From DATDAW01 sp036525185 (GTDB taxonomy: Bacteria > Verrucomicrobiota > Verrucomicrobiia > Chthoniobacterales > DASVRZ01): DNA of 64,000 nucleotides. The DNA lies in contig DATDAW010000041.1 of assembly GCA_036525185.1 (NCBI GenBank), positions 62,001 through 126,000 of the forward strand, written 5' to 3'. The position numbers and the translations under genes are program-made. Below the pieces are notes generated by a model that saw nothing but the letters and a program-made list of their open reading frames with translations, had not been told where the DNA came from and searched no databases. Within the stretch, counting starts at the first letter, position 1. Every line of letters begins with the position of its first letter. Shown in pieces: positions 50,901 to 59,084 of the stretch.

Positions 50901-52155
50901 GAAAATTTCCTCCCGCGGTGCTCGTCTTGAAACGCACTTTCACCTGATAAGTGCCTGCTTGAACCGCAGGAACCGTGTACGAGACATAGTCGCCCGCTGC
51001 CGTTGCGGCCAGTTGTTCGCCTGCGCCGTTGCTCGCATTTGTGTCGCTAAAAATCGTTACAGGGCTGGAGGATTGCGTTGAAGCGATCGTTTCCACCTCG
51101 TAACGAAGTGTGGGTAACAAGCGAACCGCGTCGGCGATCACATTGCCATTCGCTCCTGTATTAGCTATCAGCACACCTCCGGAGGATCCTGCGTCGAAGG
51201 TATAGGTGCCTAACAAAGTCCATGTTGCGCCGTTGAAGCGTTGATTGACTAACAGCGGTATTGTGCCACTCGCCGAAGCAATGCTTACGGGGGCATTCGA
51301 CGCGTGAGTGCCGGCCTGTGGCCAGCGCAAATACACTTGCTGCAATCCTGTAGCGGCGATTAGCGGGCTAAAACGGACCGATTGCGCTGTTTGAGTGGTT
51401 GCGCTCGTGATGGATACATTGCTCACCACCGTCTCGCAGAGGGTTCCGTCTTTGTGAGACGTCACGCAGAGTCCGATCTCGACGTCGGCGGCCATGCTGA
51501 TTGTTTGCGCGACACCCACTTGCGTCCAGGTCACCCCATCGCTGGAACAAAAACTGGTGAAAGTGTTCGCTGAACGGACGAGGCGAACCCAGGTGGGGGC
51601 TTGCACGTTCTGAACCGCCATGGAGGAACTCGCCCCTGTGCTCGGCCGCCATTGAAAGGCGACGCCATGCAAAGGCGTGATCACAGTCATGGCGTGCTTC
51701 GAGCTGGTGGCGGCCGTTTCGCGGATCATTACGCCCGCCTTGGCCCATTCGTGGGTATTTTGCATGCGGTCCACTCTCGCCGTGATCATTCCGTCGCCGC
51801 TTAGCTTGGTTGCCCGGCGTACAAACTGAAATTCATCCGTAGTACCCCAGATATCCACGCCGGAACCCCTTAGTATGAAGAAGTCTGTTGCGGGGTCGTA
51901 GGTTGTGCTGCCGGTCGCCGCGACGGCTCCTATATCTCCGGAAACCGAGAGAGAGGAGCTGCTGTTGCTGCCAGTGTTTCCATCACGCAGATAGTTGGAA
52001 CCATAGTACCCGGGATTTGAGCTATCCAGAATCCACGTTCCGGAGGTAGTTACTCGCGCCGGATCTGCATTATCCACGGTAACTGATGCCGCAAGGGAAG
52101 TCAGCCCAACGGAAAATGTAATCTGAAATGCAAGCAGGCAGGCGAGCTTTTTCAT
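47932..52155 (-). CDS. Large multi-domain DUF1800 secreted protein
   Basis: 1407 residues from the ATG at 52155. In order there is a signal peptide (1-24), then golvesin-like domain half one (about 27-66), a concanavalin-like module (about 71-250) and golvesin-like half two (about 257-348). A CBM6-like domain (about 351-470), a calcium-binding DSDGDGMPDAWEIAHG segment, and Calx-beta-like and CHRD-like domains follow. The C-terminal DUF1800 region (about 850-1390) has RFLTQATFGP and ENYAREIMQLFSIGL. It is unusually long for the family. DUF1800 pairs with DUF1501; their shared activity is unknown. Confidence 0.87.
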   Translation of the reverse strand: MKKLACLLAFQITFSVGLTSLAASVTVDNADPARVTTSGTWILDSSNPGYYGSNYLRDGNTGSNSSSSLSVSGDIGAVAATGSTTYDPATDFFILRGSGVDIWGTTDEFQFVRRATKLSGDGMITARVDRMQNTHEWAKAGVMIRETAATSSKHAMTVITPLHGVAFQWRPSTGASSSMAVQNVQAPTWVRLVRSANTFTSFCSSDGVTWTQVGVAQTISMAADVEIGLCVTSHKDGTLCETVVSNVSITSATTQTAQSVRFSPLIAATGLQQVYLRWPQAGTHASNAPVSIASASGTIPLLVNQRFNGATWTLLGTYTFDAGSSGGVLIANTGANGNVIADAVRLLPTLRYEVETIASTQSSSPVTIFSDTNASNGAGEQLAATAAGDYVSYTVPAVQAGTYQVKVRFKTSTAGGNFQMTINGVNQGVAQDQYGATPAWVEADLGPITFSMAGDKVFTAQVLGKNPASSGYSLSFDYIELQPFSDSDGDGMPDAWEIAHGLNPDNPADANTDADADGVTNLQEYLAGTNPSTGNGNAGTITISTDIANAYEKEAQPARVRITRSGGTSAAIIQFTRSGTAGTSDYSTKDVNGATLNGSISLPAGVNTVNVVIQPTADAVNEYPEQATITVIPGAGYSVGASNSSTVSINDATNIPANEKLFVAALTPSPGANSSASGVATMYLNGSNTSARVSVSFSGLTSGQTNSYIRYGVTNGVGTELRPNMGTGQLVDVIWSIVPVGTLSGQQVIDALYELGGKWVYTNIGTGNYPAGEIQGTWRRQTGSSTFTPPGNPPAITPLTGEDLARDVSRFLTQATFGPHKAEIDALVNSINTTYGGDRIAAYNAWIDSQLALDQTSFFEYNKAADRQDEALRGLGPYGYYPPSANCNHFFAWWTISVNAHDQLRQRYAAAMSEILVISRASGLAVRPYGPSTFYDMLGASATGNFRPLLEDVSKHPSMGEFLSSIMNMKRTVDANGQTLTSPDENYAREIMQLFSIGLLQLNPDGSLKLDAEGHAIQTYTQADIAELARVFTGWSYSKRHGAAADGYPPVDNTTFYRLFSGSSVERHFQYEWIYPMKNYGPDYHDTGAKTVLGSVIPAGLDGEADMDAALDILFNHPNVAPFISRLLIQRLVTSNPSKGYVYRVTQKFANNGSGVRGDMKAVIKAILLDYEARNLSVTNNVGSGKLKEPLMRMAQLLRSLDGGSKLPIGNLSQYGYPATQLNNFSASATHIRFGVLDTRIAQTPQSPPSVFNWFLPDYNPGDAIGEAGLVAPEMQITSESTTFRAINYFYNFTITSAVGNGAIPIYNDPDPKNDDMVLTLTPLVARYDSEISAGKTPAQATTTVLDYLDLLFLGGDLKARYSSAPAPNPRSRFIDEVSTMSVSTSLARMENLLYLVVSASDFVHQK

Positions 52156-53061
52156 AAACTTCTTAGGTAAGCAACTAGCAAAGTGTAGCGTAAGGGGGCG
52201 ACGCCGCAGCTTTGGAGAACCGGCGCTACGTCGCAGGAGGAATATTAGCAGCGATGACAACAAATGGGAGAAATGGCTTTAATCGATTTCTGAAATCGGT
52301 TTGTTTCCTGCGCGGTTCGCCGGCTTTTCAAGAAAGGTGTGGGGAAAGGCAATGCTCGTGCCTGGCTGGCGAGTCGGGACGCTGCTGGCGGAGTTTGTAA
52401 GACCGCAGTGGGCTGTTACGAAGGAAACTAGACGAGGAATGCGTGTTCGCGATTCCTCGGGCTCGTAGGTGCCGAGCAGCGTTTCGATCAAAGGGATGTA
52501 TGGGAGGGATAACGGTCCTGAAAACAACGACGGATCCCGTGCATGCTGGCCGAATGGCGAGCAGCAGATAAACGACTACGGAAGGGTGGGGAGGAAAAGT
52601 TAGTTCTGGGGGGATCTGTCTGTTCCGGGGGGTGGGCGGAGTTTACGAAGTGTCGGTATAGTAAGAAACGGATTGGGGAGCAGGAGGAAACATCGTGTTA
52701 TGGCTGTGTGCGTTGGGAAGAGTGGCCCGCGCGAAGGGAACGAACCACGACCGAGAACGCGTGGAGGATTACTAAGATTTTTGAAAACTAATGGAAATAC
52801 TTTCTGGGGAGAAAGGCGTATACTAGCAAGAAATAGTATGGTATAAGAATTGGCTGATTTTGGGTTTAGATGCAAGCTTTTTTTGGTCTAGATTGCAGAC
52901 TTTTACGAAAGGCGCAGAGCTGCTTGTGAAACGACGGAGTTGGGTCCCGTAGCGCGCGGACATGGCGGGAAACGGCATTCGATCCCTGCAACCAGACTTC
53001 TGAGACCTGCTGGTGTTGGCCCCGGATGAGGTGAGGAAGAAACGGGGCTTTAACAAAGGCT
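52156..53061. other. Gene-poor stretch with purine-rich strand
   Basis: Between the DUF1800 start and the sterol-desaturase remnant there is no credible gene. From about 52560 to 52790 the plus strand is markedly rich in G and A, with several GGGG runs, such as GGAAGGGTGGGGAGGAAAAG. Short frames there have no family resemblance. The DUF1800 promoter must lie at its left edge. Confidence 0.4.
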
Positions 53062-53870
53062 TTACTCTTCCGACCCAAGGAAATCGCTCTGCTCGCGCGC
53101 GGAAGCTTGAAAGCGTTTCCAAAAGAATGACGCGGCTATTTGCCCGAGGAAGGACCGCGGCATGGCTTCGCGGATTCCGATCCTGAAAGGGGGGCGCCGG
53201 TCTGTTTCGTGGAAATAGGTGGCGGAAGATCAGGTCCCAGAGGACGACGTTTTCCCCATAGTTTTTGTTACCCTCGCGGAGGTCCATCGAATGGTGCCAG
53301 CGTTGTAGATTCGGGGTGTTAAAGATGTAGTTCAATCAACCGCAGTGCATGCGGATGTTGCAGTGGGTCAGAATGCCGATAAAGGCGGTGCAAGCGCTTC
53401 CCCAAAGGAAAACCTCGCCGGGAGGGCCCGCCAGCGCGATGAGAGGCGCTGCGAATAGCATGCTCTTGAGCGTATCCACGAAATGGTACCGTCCAGTATT
53501 GAAGAACCATAGCTTGCGTGAGCTGTGGTGGACCGCGTGAAAGCGCCAAAGCGGCATCCATTCATGCGCAAGCCGATGCGCCCAATACAATCCGAACTCC
53601 GCGGTGACCAACCCCAGTGCCACCTGAAAGAACATCGGCCAGTGGTCAGGCCAGATTCCACTGGTTTCGCGGTCGCCAAACTGATGCACGATTCCGAGGT
53701 TGACGAGCGAAACGACAATGACCTGCACAAAGATTTTTGTGAAAAGCGTGTGGGCAGGTCCACAGGTTCCTGGCCATCCGATTCCAGCCATTCGGGCTCG
53801 TGTGGGCGGACTTTCTCCAATACAAAAAGGGTCACCGCAAGGCACAGATAGGTAATGTTAAAACCGAGGT
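53062..53870 (-). pseudogene. Decayed sterol desaturase/fatty acid hydroxylase family gene
   Basis: Minus-strand translation still gives the His boxes HRLAHEWMPLWRFHAVHHSS and NTPNLQRWHHSMDLREGN. Three lesions break it. A frameshift lies near 53748-53758, after VLEKVRPHEPEWLESDGQ. A TGA at 53336-53338 stands where family members have Trp (HCG-stop-LNYIFN). A frameshift in a run of six G at 53189-53194 precedes GIREAMPRSFLGQIAASFFW. The N-terminus is also lost. The family is a di-iron membrane enzyme acting on sterols or fatty acids. Confidence 0.85.
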
Positions 53871-54086
53871 CGTTGCATCATTTTCAGACCATTGCCTGCT
53901 TGAGGGTTGGGAGTCGAGCCCGGTCATGAAATCGGTCCCAGCGCAACTTGATTTTCGTGTGGCGACTTCTGGGGGATGCATCCACGCAATATTGTGCGCG
54001 GCGCGAGTCTGGACTATGAAAACGACCGTCGCCGGCTGCTTGAATTCTCCCGGGGACGACTCAACCCCAACGGTCCACCCTTCCTC

Positions 54087-55181
54087 ATGTTTCATTCCTC
54101 ACGCTGCGTCGCTTCTATCGATACCGCCGCCCTGCGCCACAATCTCAACATCATTCGAGCCCGCATTGGGCCGGAACCAGGCATTATCGCGATCGTCAAG
54201 GCCGACGCGTATGGGCATGGCGTGGCAGGGCTCATCCCGGTCTTGGCGGATCAAGTGGCCATTTTTGGCGTCGCGAATTTGCAGGAAGCCTTCGAGGTGC
54301 GAGCGGCGCTGCCGTCGGCGGAGGTGCTGTTGCTGGGAATCAATTTACCTGAGGAACGACCCGTAGTTATTCAGCATGATTTTCAGGTCGTTGTATCGAG
54401 TATCGACGAAGCGAGGGCTTACGGCCGTCTGGGGAGCGTTGCCCATCCGGTTCGCATCCACATCGCTGTAGATACCGGAATGGGGCGCATGGGTTTTCTG
54501 GAATCAGAAATCGAGGACGCAGTCCGTATCGTGGTGGCAATGCCCTCGCTGAAAATCGCCGCTGTCGCCACGCATCTTCCCGTGGCCGATGAAGACGCCG
54601 ATTTCACGCGCGACCAGCTTAAACGCTACGAAGCCATTGTCGCGCGCATCCGGCACCTATTGCCGGCAACCGCCCAATCGCACACGTTGAACAGCGCCGG
54701 CCTTCTCGGTTTTCCTGAGCATGCGCCCGACTTTGTGCGGGCTGGATTGGCGCTGTACGGCAGTTCGCCGCTTCCTGAGTTTCAGAATGATCTCCTCGCC
54801 GTGATGACGCTTGTGAGCCGCATCACGCTGATACGCCAACTCCCCCCGGGGCACGGCGTAAGCTATGGGCGCACGTTCATCACGGATCGTCCCACACGCG
54901 TTGCCACGGTTTCCGCCGGATATGCGGACGGCTACCAACGGCGGCTATCCAACCGCGGCGCCAGCGTCCTCATTCACGGGCGACGCTGTCCAGTGCTCGG
55001 ACGCGTGACCATGGATCAAATCATGGTGGACATCAGCGAGATTCCCGACGCTGCCGTTGGCGACGAAGTCATTCTTTTTGGACAGGATCTGCTCGCCGGT
55101 GAACTCGCTGAAAAAGCCGACACGATCGTTTGGGAAATCTTCACGGGTATCAGCAAGCGCGTTAAACGGATTTACAAGTAG
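54087..55181 (+). CDS. alr: Alanine racemase
   Basis: 364 residues starting MFHSSRCVAS; the 37 residues ahead in frame are not family sequence. The PLP lysine is in IAIVKADAYGHGVAGL, the second catalytic base is the Tyr in HGVSYGRTF, and the conserved ATVSAGYADGYQRR and RVTMDQIMVDI are present. It makes D-alanine for peptidoglycan. The gap before it (53871-54086) holds nothing recognisable. The VanX-like gene elsewhere in this window would break down the D-Ala-D-Ala built from its product. Confidence 0.93.
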   Translation: MFHSSRCVASIDTAALRHNLNIIRARIGPEPGIIAIVKADAYGHGVAGLIPVLADQVAIFGVANLQEAFEVRAALPSAEVLLLGINLPEERPVVIQHDFQVVVSSIDEARAYGRLGSVAHPVRIHIAVDTGMGRMGFLESEIEDAVRIVVAMPSLKIAAVATHLPVADEDADFTRDQLKRYEAIVARIRHLLPATAQSHTLNSAGLLGFPEHAPDFVRAGLALYGSSPLPEFQNDLLAVMTLVSRITLIRQLPPGHGVSYGRTFITDRPTRVATVSAGYADGYQRRLSNRGASVLIHGRRCPVLGRVTMDQIMVDISEIPDAAVGDEVILFGQDLLAGELAEKADTIVWEIFTGISKRVKRIYK

Positions 55182-55261
55182 GATGGACAGGAACGCGGTT
55201 CGGTTTTTCCGCTGAAAATCGCGCTTTCCCCTTGTGGCAGAAAACTTATATTTCCCGTTGA

Positions 55262-55624
55262 ATGTTCCAGATCATCTTCAACGAAATCAGCGCGGCGGAA
55301 ATGGCGGCGATCCCGACCTTGACGCAGCTGGATCTTCTGGCCGAATTCCAGTTTCTCCCCGACGACCTCGACAAGCCGGGTGCGGTCAAATACACCGTGA
55401 TCGAGCGGGACGGGAAAAAACTTTATCGCTACCGGGCAAAGGACTACCGCATTTACTTTGGGAAATGTCCCGAAGGGATCATCGTTCACCGCGTTTTGCA
55501 TAAGAACACGATTCGCGATTTTCTGTTTCGTTCGAAGTTGCCGACGGATGACGAGACGGCGGACGCGCGGACGGTTCCGTGGGAGTTGATCCAGGAAGGC
55601 CAGCGCGCGCGGCGGAAAACGTAA
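55262..55624 (+). CDS. RelE/ParE-like fold protein
   Basis: 120 residues. The middle has the RelE-superfamily pattern: KKLYRYRAKDYRIYFGKCPEG, with Arg and Tyr in the expected strand, then IIVHRVLHKNTIRDFLFRSKLP. An antitoxin-sized gene is not adjacent on either side, so it may not be a toxin; homologues with the HKNT motif occur as single genes in PVC bacteria. The start at 55262 follows a weak purine run. Confidence 0.55.
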   Translation: MFQIIFNEISAAEMAAIPTLTQLDLLAEFQFLPDDLDKPGAVKYTVIERDGKKLYRYRAKDYRIYFGKCPEGIIVHRVLHKNTIRDFLFRSKLPTDDETADARTVPWELIQEGQRARRKT

Positions 55625-55644
55625 ACGGAGAACGCAGAGACGTC

Positions 55645-55878
55645 ATGTCGCGAAGAATCTGGTCTTTTGTTTTCGCTGGCGTCGCCGTGCTTCATGGGGC
55701 GTTTTTTCTCCTCGTGAAGGACGAGCCGGTCATTCCACCGGATTGGCTGAAAAATACGGCGCCCCCGGACCCGACATTCACGTATGGCGAGGCGAAATAC
55801 ACGGACGCGGAGACGGGGGAGAGAATGGTGGTGAAGGAATTCACCATCCCGACGAAACTCGCGGAGCGAGAAAAGTAA
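55645..55878 (+). CDS. Small membrane protein, function unknown
   Basis: 77 residues. One membrane segment (IWSFVFAGVAVLHGAFFLLV) is near the N-terminus. The remainder is polar and Pro-rich at first (PVIPPDWLKNTAPPDPTF), then charged. The ATG at 55645 lies 20 bp after the preceding gene, so the two may be co-transcribed. No family is recognised. Confidence 0.5.
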   Translation: MSRRIWSFVFAGVAVLHGAFFLLVKDEPVIPPDWLKNTAPPDPTFTYGEAKYTDAETGERMVVKEFTIPTKLAEREK

Positions 55879-56292
55879 TTCTTCGTATACCGCGCTCACC
55901 GCCCCGGCCACTGGATTGATAGCTGGCAGTCGTACGATTAAAATTGGCCGTTGCCGACACTGCCGACTGGGATCTCGATTTCGGAGTATTTATCCAGGAA
56001 GGTTCGTTTTCTGACGTGGAAAACACCGAAACGAGATCCCCAGGACGCGAGACGAACCCACTCTACGAATGGTCGTCCAACGCCTCGATTCGCGAAGTGA
56101 AAGAGCACGTTCCGATGGGTGCGGCGAATGGCCGCATCGTGCGGAATGAGATTGAGAAATTGTTCTGAAGAGGACAATATGCCCGCGGGCTGGTGCTTTT
56201 GTTTCTCATGCTGTTACCGGCAGGATGTGAGCGAAAGCTGCGCCCCTTTTTTGTACTCAGACCCGCGGATGCCGTGCTGAAAACAAAAGAAC
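55879..56292. other. Gap with an unsupported short frame
   Basis: A 74-codon frame at 55944-56168 (plus) starts MAVADTADWDLDFGVF and has no family resemblance, so it is not called as a gene. Nothing else is seen before the PEP-CTERM gene. Confidence 0.35.
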
Positions 56293-57054
56293 ATGACGAC
56301 CGAAGCGAGAACCAAGAAAATTCAACCATCGTTCCGTGCTAAACCAACGATCGCCGTTTACTTGGTGGCTGCAGCGCTCACAGTAAGCACGTCGGCCTCT
56401 ACCAGGTACGTCATTGGGCCAACAGATGGAGGATGGTATCGAAGCGATGGCTTTCATGATGGAACACGCACCGACCGATTTGCCACCAACTACCTTGTGG
56501 GTAACATCATCAGCGACGGTGTTCCTCGAGTGAATCGAAATTTCTTTGTCTTTGATCTGCCGGATACTAACGAAAATATTCAATCGGCCCAACTCGAGCT
56601 GTTGAATCTGGCGGGCGGTTTCCGAAGCTTGGATCCATCGGAGACGTTCACCCTTTATGCGGTCTCGACTCCCATCGCGGCACTGACGGCTGGAGGTTCC
56701 GATCTGACCACCATTTATGATGATCTGGGCGATGGTGTCCAGTATGGCAGCGGCACGATCACCAGTGCTAGTGGGTTCCTGTCGATTGACCTAAATGCGG
56801 ATTTTATCGCGACTGCAAGGGCAGCCACCGGCGGATTGATCGCTCTGGGTGGTGCGCTCATAAGTCTAGATGGCAATTCGAGGACCGAGGAATACGCGTT
56901 TGGCTTCAGTACGCTTTCCAATATAGGTACGACCCGGCTTGTGCTGACTACGATTCCTGAGCCATCTGCCGGCGCGCTTCTTGGATTGATAGGAATCCGC
57001 CTTGCAATGGTCCGCCGCAAGCGGCCGGCTAACCTCCTCGGCGCGCCCAATTAG
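56293..57054 (+). CDS. PEP-CTERM sorted surface protein
   Basis: 253 residues. A signal segment (TIAVYLVAAALTVSTSA, after a long polar lead) is followed by a beta-rich domain with NRNFFVFDLPDTNENI and SAQLELLNLAGG. The C-terminus has the PEP-CTERM sorting signal: IPEPSAGALLGLIGI, a hydrophobic stretch and a basic tail RRKRPA. An exosortase elsewhere in the genome would cleave at PEP during export to the surface. Function is unknown; these proteins are linked to exopolysaccharide. Confidence 0.8.
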   Translation: MTTEARTKKIQPSFRAKPTIAVYLVAAALTVSTSASTRYVIGPTDGGWYRSDGFHDGTRTDRFATNYLVGNIISDGVPRVNRNFFVFDLPDTNENIQSAQLELLNLAGGFRSLDPSETFTLYAVSTPIAALTAGGSDLTTIYDDLGDGVQYGSGTITSASGFLSIDLNADFIATARAATGGLIALGGALISLDGNSRTEEYAFGFSTLSNIGTTRLVLTTIPEPSAGALLGLIGIRLAMVRRKRPANLLGAPN

Positions 57055-57363
57055 GGGGAGGAAGGAAACTCCAGACCGAAGCAGTTTTGCGATATTTTCG
57101 AAGCTGGTCTCCCGGACGACACGCTCCAATAAAGGCAGGTCGTCCGGCAGCTCGCCGTTGTTCCCGGCGAGAATCGCAAATCAGAATCGTGACGACAGAA
57201 GCCAGAAAACAACGTGCACGCGGCGGTGGCGTTGTGGACATCTGTTTGCCTCTTCGTCCTCGCCGCGCCAATCCTTGACGAGTCATTCATTTCCGCCTTT
57301 TCGCGTTTTTCGCTCAGGACATCTGTCCCTGAAGCTTCGAACGCTGCCGCTCAGACAAAAAAG
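57055..57363. other. Gap with an inverted repeat
   Basis: The perfect 9-bp arms CCGGACGAC (57112-57120) and GTCGTCCGG (57139-57147) flank an 18-base loop. No T-run follows. No gene is seen. Confidence 0.4.
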
Positions 57364-57436
57364 TGGAGCCTAGGGGATTCGAACCCCTGACCTCCTCAAT
57401 GCCATTGAGGCGCTCTACCAACTGAGCTAAGACCCC
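57364..57436 (-). tRNA. tRNA-Ala (GGC anticodon)
   Basis: 73 nt on the minus strand. The acceptor stem pairs GGGGTCT with AGGCTCC (two G-U type pairs). The D-arm has AGCTCAGTTGGTAGAG, the anticodon loop ATGGCAT sits on a CCTCA/TGAGG stem, and the T-arm is GGGGTTCGAATCCCC. The anticodon GGC reads GCC/GCT alanine codons. The 3' CCA is not encoded (A is followed by CTT). A weak promoter (GTGACA, 16 bp, TATTTT) lies just upstream at 57455-57482. Confidence 0.93.
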
Positions 57437-57502
57437 GGTTTTGCGAGGGACGTGAAAATAGCCGGTGAAAACAGTTTGTCACGCGGATTTTTGGCTGAAA
57501 AT

Positions 57503-57639
57503 CTTACTCCTACTCTTACTCGTAATCGTAATCTTTCCCACTCCTGTTCTCTCCAAACTCCTTTTCGCGACCCTCCGAGAGGGAACGCGAAGAAGAATTA
57601 TGATTACGAATATGAGTAGGAATAAGATTACGAATAAGG
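57503..57639. repeat. Long imperfect palindrome with a central hairpin
   Basis: A 33-base left arm (57503-57535) pairs with a right arm (57594-57626) with about five mismatches; both are made of hexamer-like words TACTCC, TACTCT and TAATCG. The centre (57564-57591) is its own hairpin, TTCGCG-A-CCCTC-CGA-GAGGG-AA-CGCGAA. A further repeat unit, ATTACGAATAAG, extends the right arm. It lies between the tRNA and ahcY. A weaker relative is at 10404-10515. Confidence 0.7.
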
Positions 57640-57643
57640 GCGC

Positions 57644-59074
57644 TCAGTAGCGGTAATGGGCGGGCTTGTAGGGGCCCTCGACCGGAACCCCGAGGTATTC
57701 GGCTTGTTTCTCGGTCAGTTTCGTCAGTTTGACGCCGATTTTTTCAAGGTGCAGCCGGGCAACTTCCTCGTCGAGTTTCTTCGGAAGCACATAGACGGAC
57801 GGGTTGTAAATGTCCCTGTTTTTCCAGAGATCGAGTTGAGCCAAGGTCTGGTTGCTGAAGGAGTTGGACATGACAAAAGACGGGTGGCCCGTGGCGCAAC
57901 CGAGGTTGACGAGGCGGCCTTCGGCCAGCAGGAAAACCTCATGGCCATCGGGGAAAATGTATTTATCGACCTGCGGCTTGATATTCTTCCGCTTGATCCC
58001 TGGGAATTTCTGGAGGGCGTCGACCTGAATCTCGTTGTCGAAGTGGCCGATATTGGCAATGACGGCCTGATCCTTCATTTTCGCAATGTGATCGATGGTG
58101 ATGACATCGACGTTGCCCGTTGTTGTGATGTAAATGTCCCCGCGTCCGAGCGTTTCCTCGATCGTGGTGACTTCATACCCTTCCATCGCGGCCTGGAGAG
58201 CGTTGATGGGGTCGATTTCTGTGATGATGACACGGGCGCCCTGTCCTCGGAGCGACTGCGCGCAGCCTTTGCCGACATCGCCGTAGCCAATAATGACAGC
58301 GACTTTGCCAGAGATCATAACGTCGAGCGCGCGATTGAGGCCGTCGACGAGGGAATGACGGCAGCCGTAGAGGTTGTCGAATTTCGACTTGGTGACGGAA
58401 TCGTTCACGTTGAACGCCGGCACGAGGAGTTTGCCCAATTCCTGAAGTTTGTAGAGACGATGGACGCCGGTCGTGGTTTCCTCGGAAACGCCACGCCAGT
58501 CTTTGACGATTTCGTGAAAAACGTATGGATTTTCCGCGTGGATCTTCTTGAGGAGATCTTTAATGACTTTTTCCTCGTGCGAATGAGACGGGCTGTCCAC
58601 CCAGTCGCTGCCTTCCTCGAGCTCGTAGCCTTTATGGAGGAAAAGTGTGACGTCACCACCATCATCGACGACAAGTTGCGGGCCTTTCCCGTCGTTGTTA
58701 AGAATCGCTTTCCAGGTGCAATCCCAGTATTCCTCGAGGGTCTCACCTTTCCAGGCGAAAACGGGGATACCTGCCTCGGCGATGGCAGCGGCGGCGTGAT
58801 CCTGTGTGGAGAAAATGTTGCACGAAGCCCACCGAACGTCGGCGCCCAATTCAACGAGCGTTTCGATCAACACAGCCGTCTGAATAGTCATGTGGAGCGA
58901 TCCCGTCACGCGAACGCCGGCAAGCGGTTTTTCCGGAGCATATTTTTCACGGATGGCGATGAGACCTGGCATCTCCTTCTCGGCGATCTCGATCTCTTTT
59001 CGGCCCCAGGAGGCAAGCTTGATATCGGCGATTTTGTAGTCTGTAAATTTGGCGGTTAATATTTGGCTGCTCAT
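57644..59074 (-). CDS. ahcY: S-adenosylhomocysteine hydrolase
   Basis: 476 residues. It has GSLHMTIQTAVLIETLVELG near the N-terminus, Cys in WASCNIFSTQDHAAAAIA, and the NAD loop VIIGYGDVGKGCAQSLRGQG, preceded by the LYGCRHSLVDG segment. It ends LGVPVEGPYKPAHYRY, the family's Lys/Tyr tail. It hydrolyses SAH to adenosine and homocysteine in the cytoplasm. It is on the same strand as metK, and a GxxExxY gene lies between them. Confidence 0.96.
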   Translation of the reverse strand: MSSQILTAKFTDYKIADIKLASWGRKEIEIAEKEMPGLIAIREKYAPEKPLAGVRVTGSLHMTIQTAVLIETLVELGADVRWASCNIFSTQDHAAAAIAEAGIPVFAWKGETLEEYWDCTWKAILNNDGKGPQLVVDDGGDVTLFLHKGYELEEGSDWVDSPSHSHEEKVIKDLLKKIHAENPYVFHEIVKDWRGVSEETTTGVHRLYKLQELGKLLVPAFNVNDSVTKSKFDNLYGCRHSLVDGLNRALDVMISGKVAVIIGYGDVGKGCAQSLRGQGARVIITEIDPINALQAAMEGYEVTTIEETLGRGDIYITTTGNVDVITIDHIAKMKDQAVIANIGHFDNEIQVDALQKFPGIKRKNIKPQVDKYIFPDGHEVFLLAEGRLVNLGCATGHPSFVMSNSFSNQTLAQLDLWKNRDIYNPSVYVLPKKLDEEVARLHLEKIGVKLTKLTEKQAEYLGVPVEGPYKPAHYRY

Positions 59075-59084
59075 AGATTGGGTT

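Noticed and set aside
55262..55878. Toxin-antitoxin pair formed by the RelE-like gene and the small gene after it
   Set aside because: The second protein has a membrane segment and no antitoxin-like DNA-binding domain, and the gene order is wrong for a classic pair.
57656..59059. Long open plus-strand frame opposite ahcY, and a similar one opposite metK (59454-60809)
   Set aside because: Both mirror strongly conserved enzymes; the translations have no recognisable motif.
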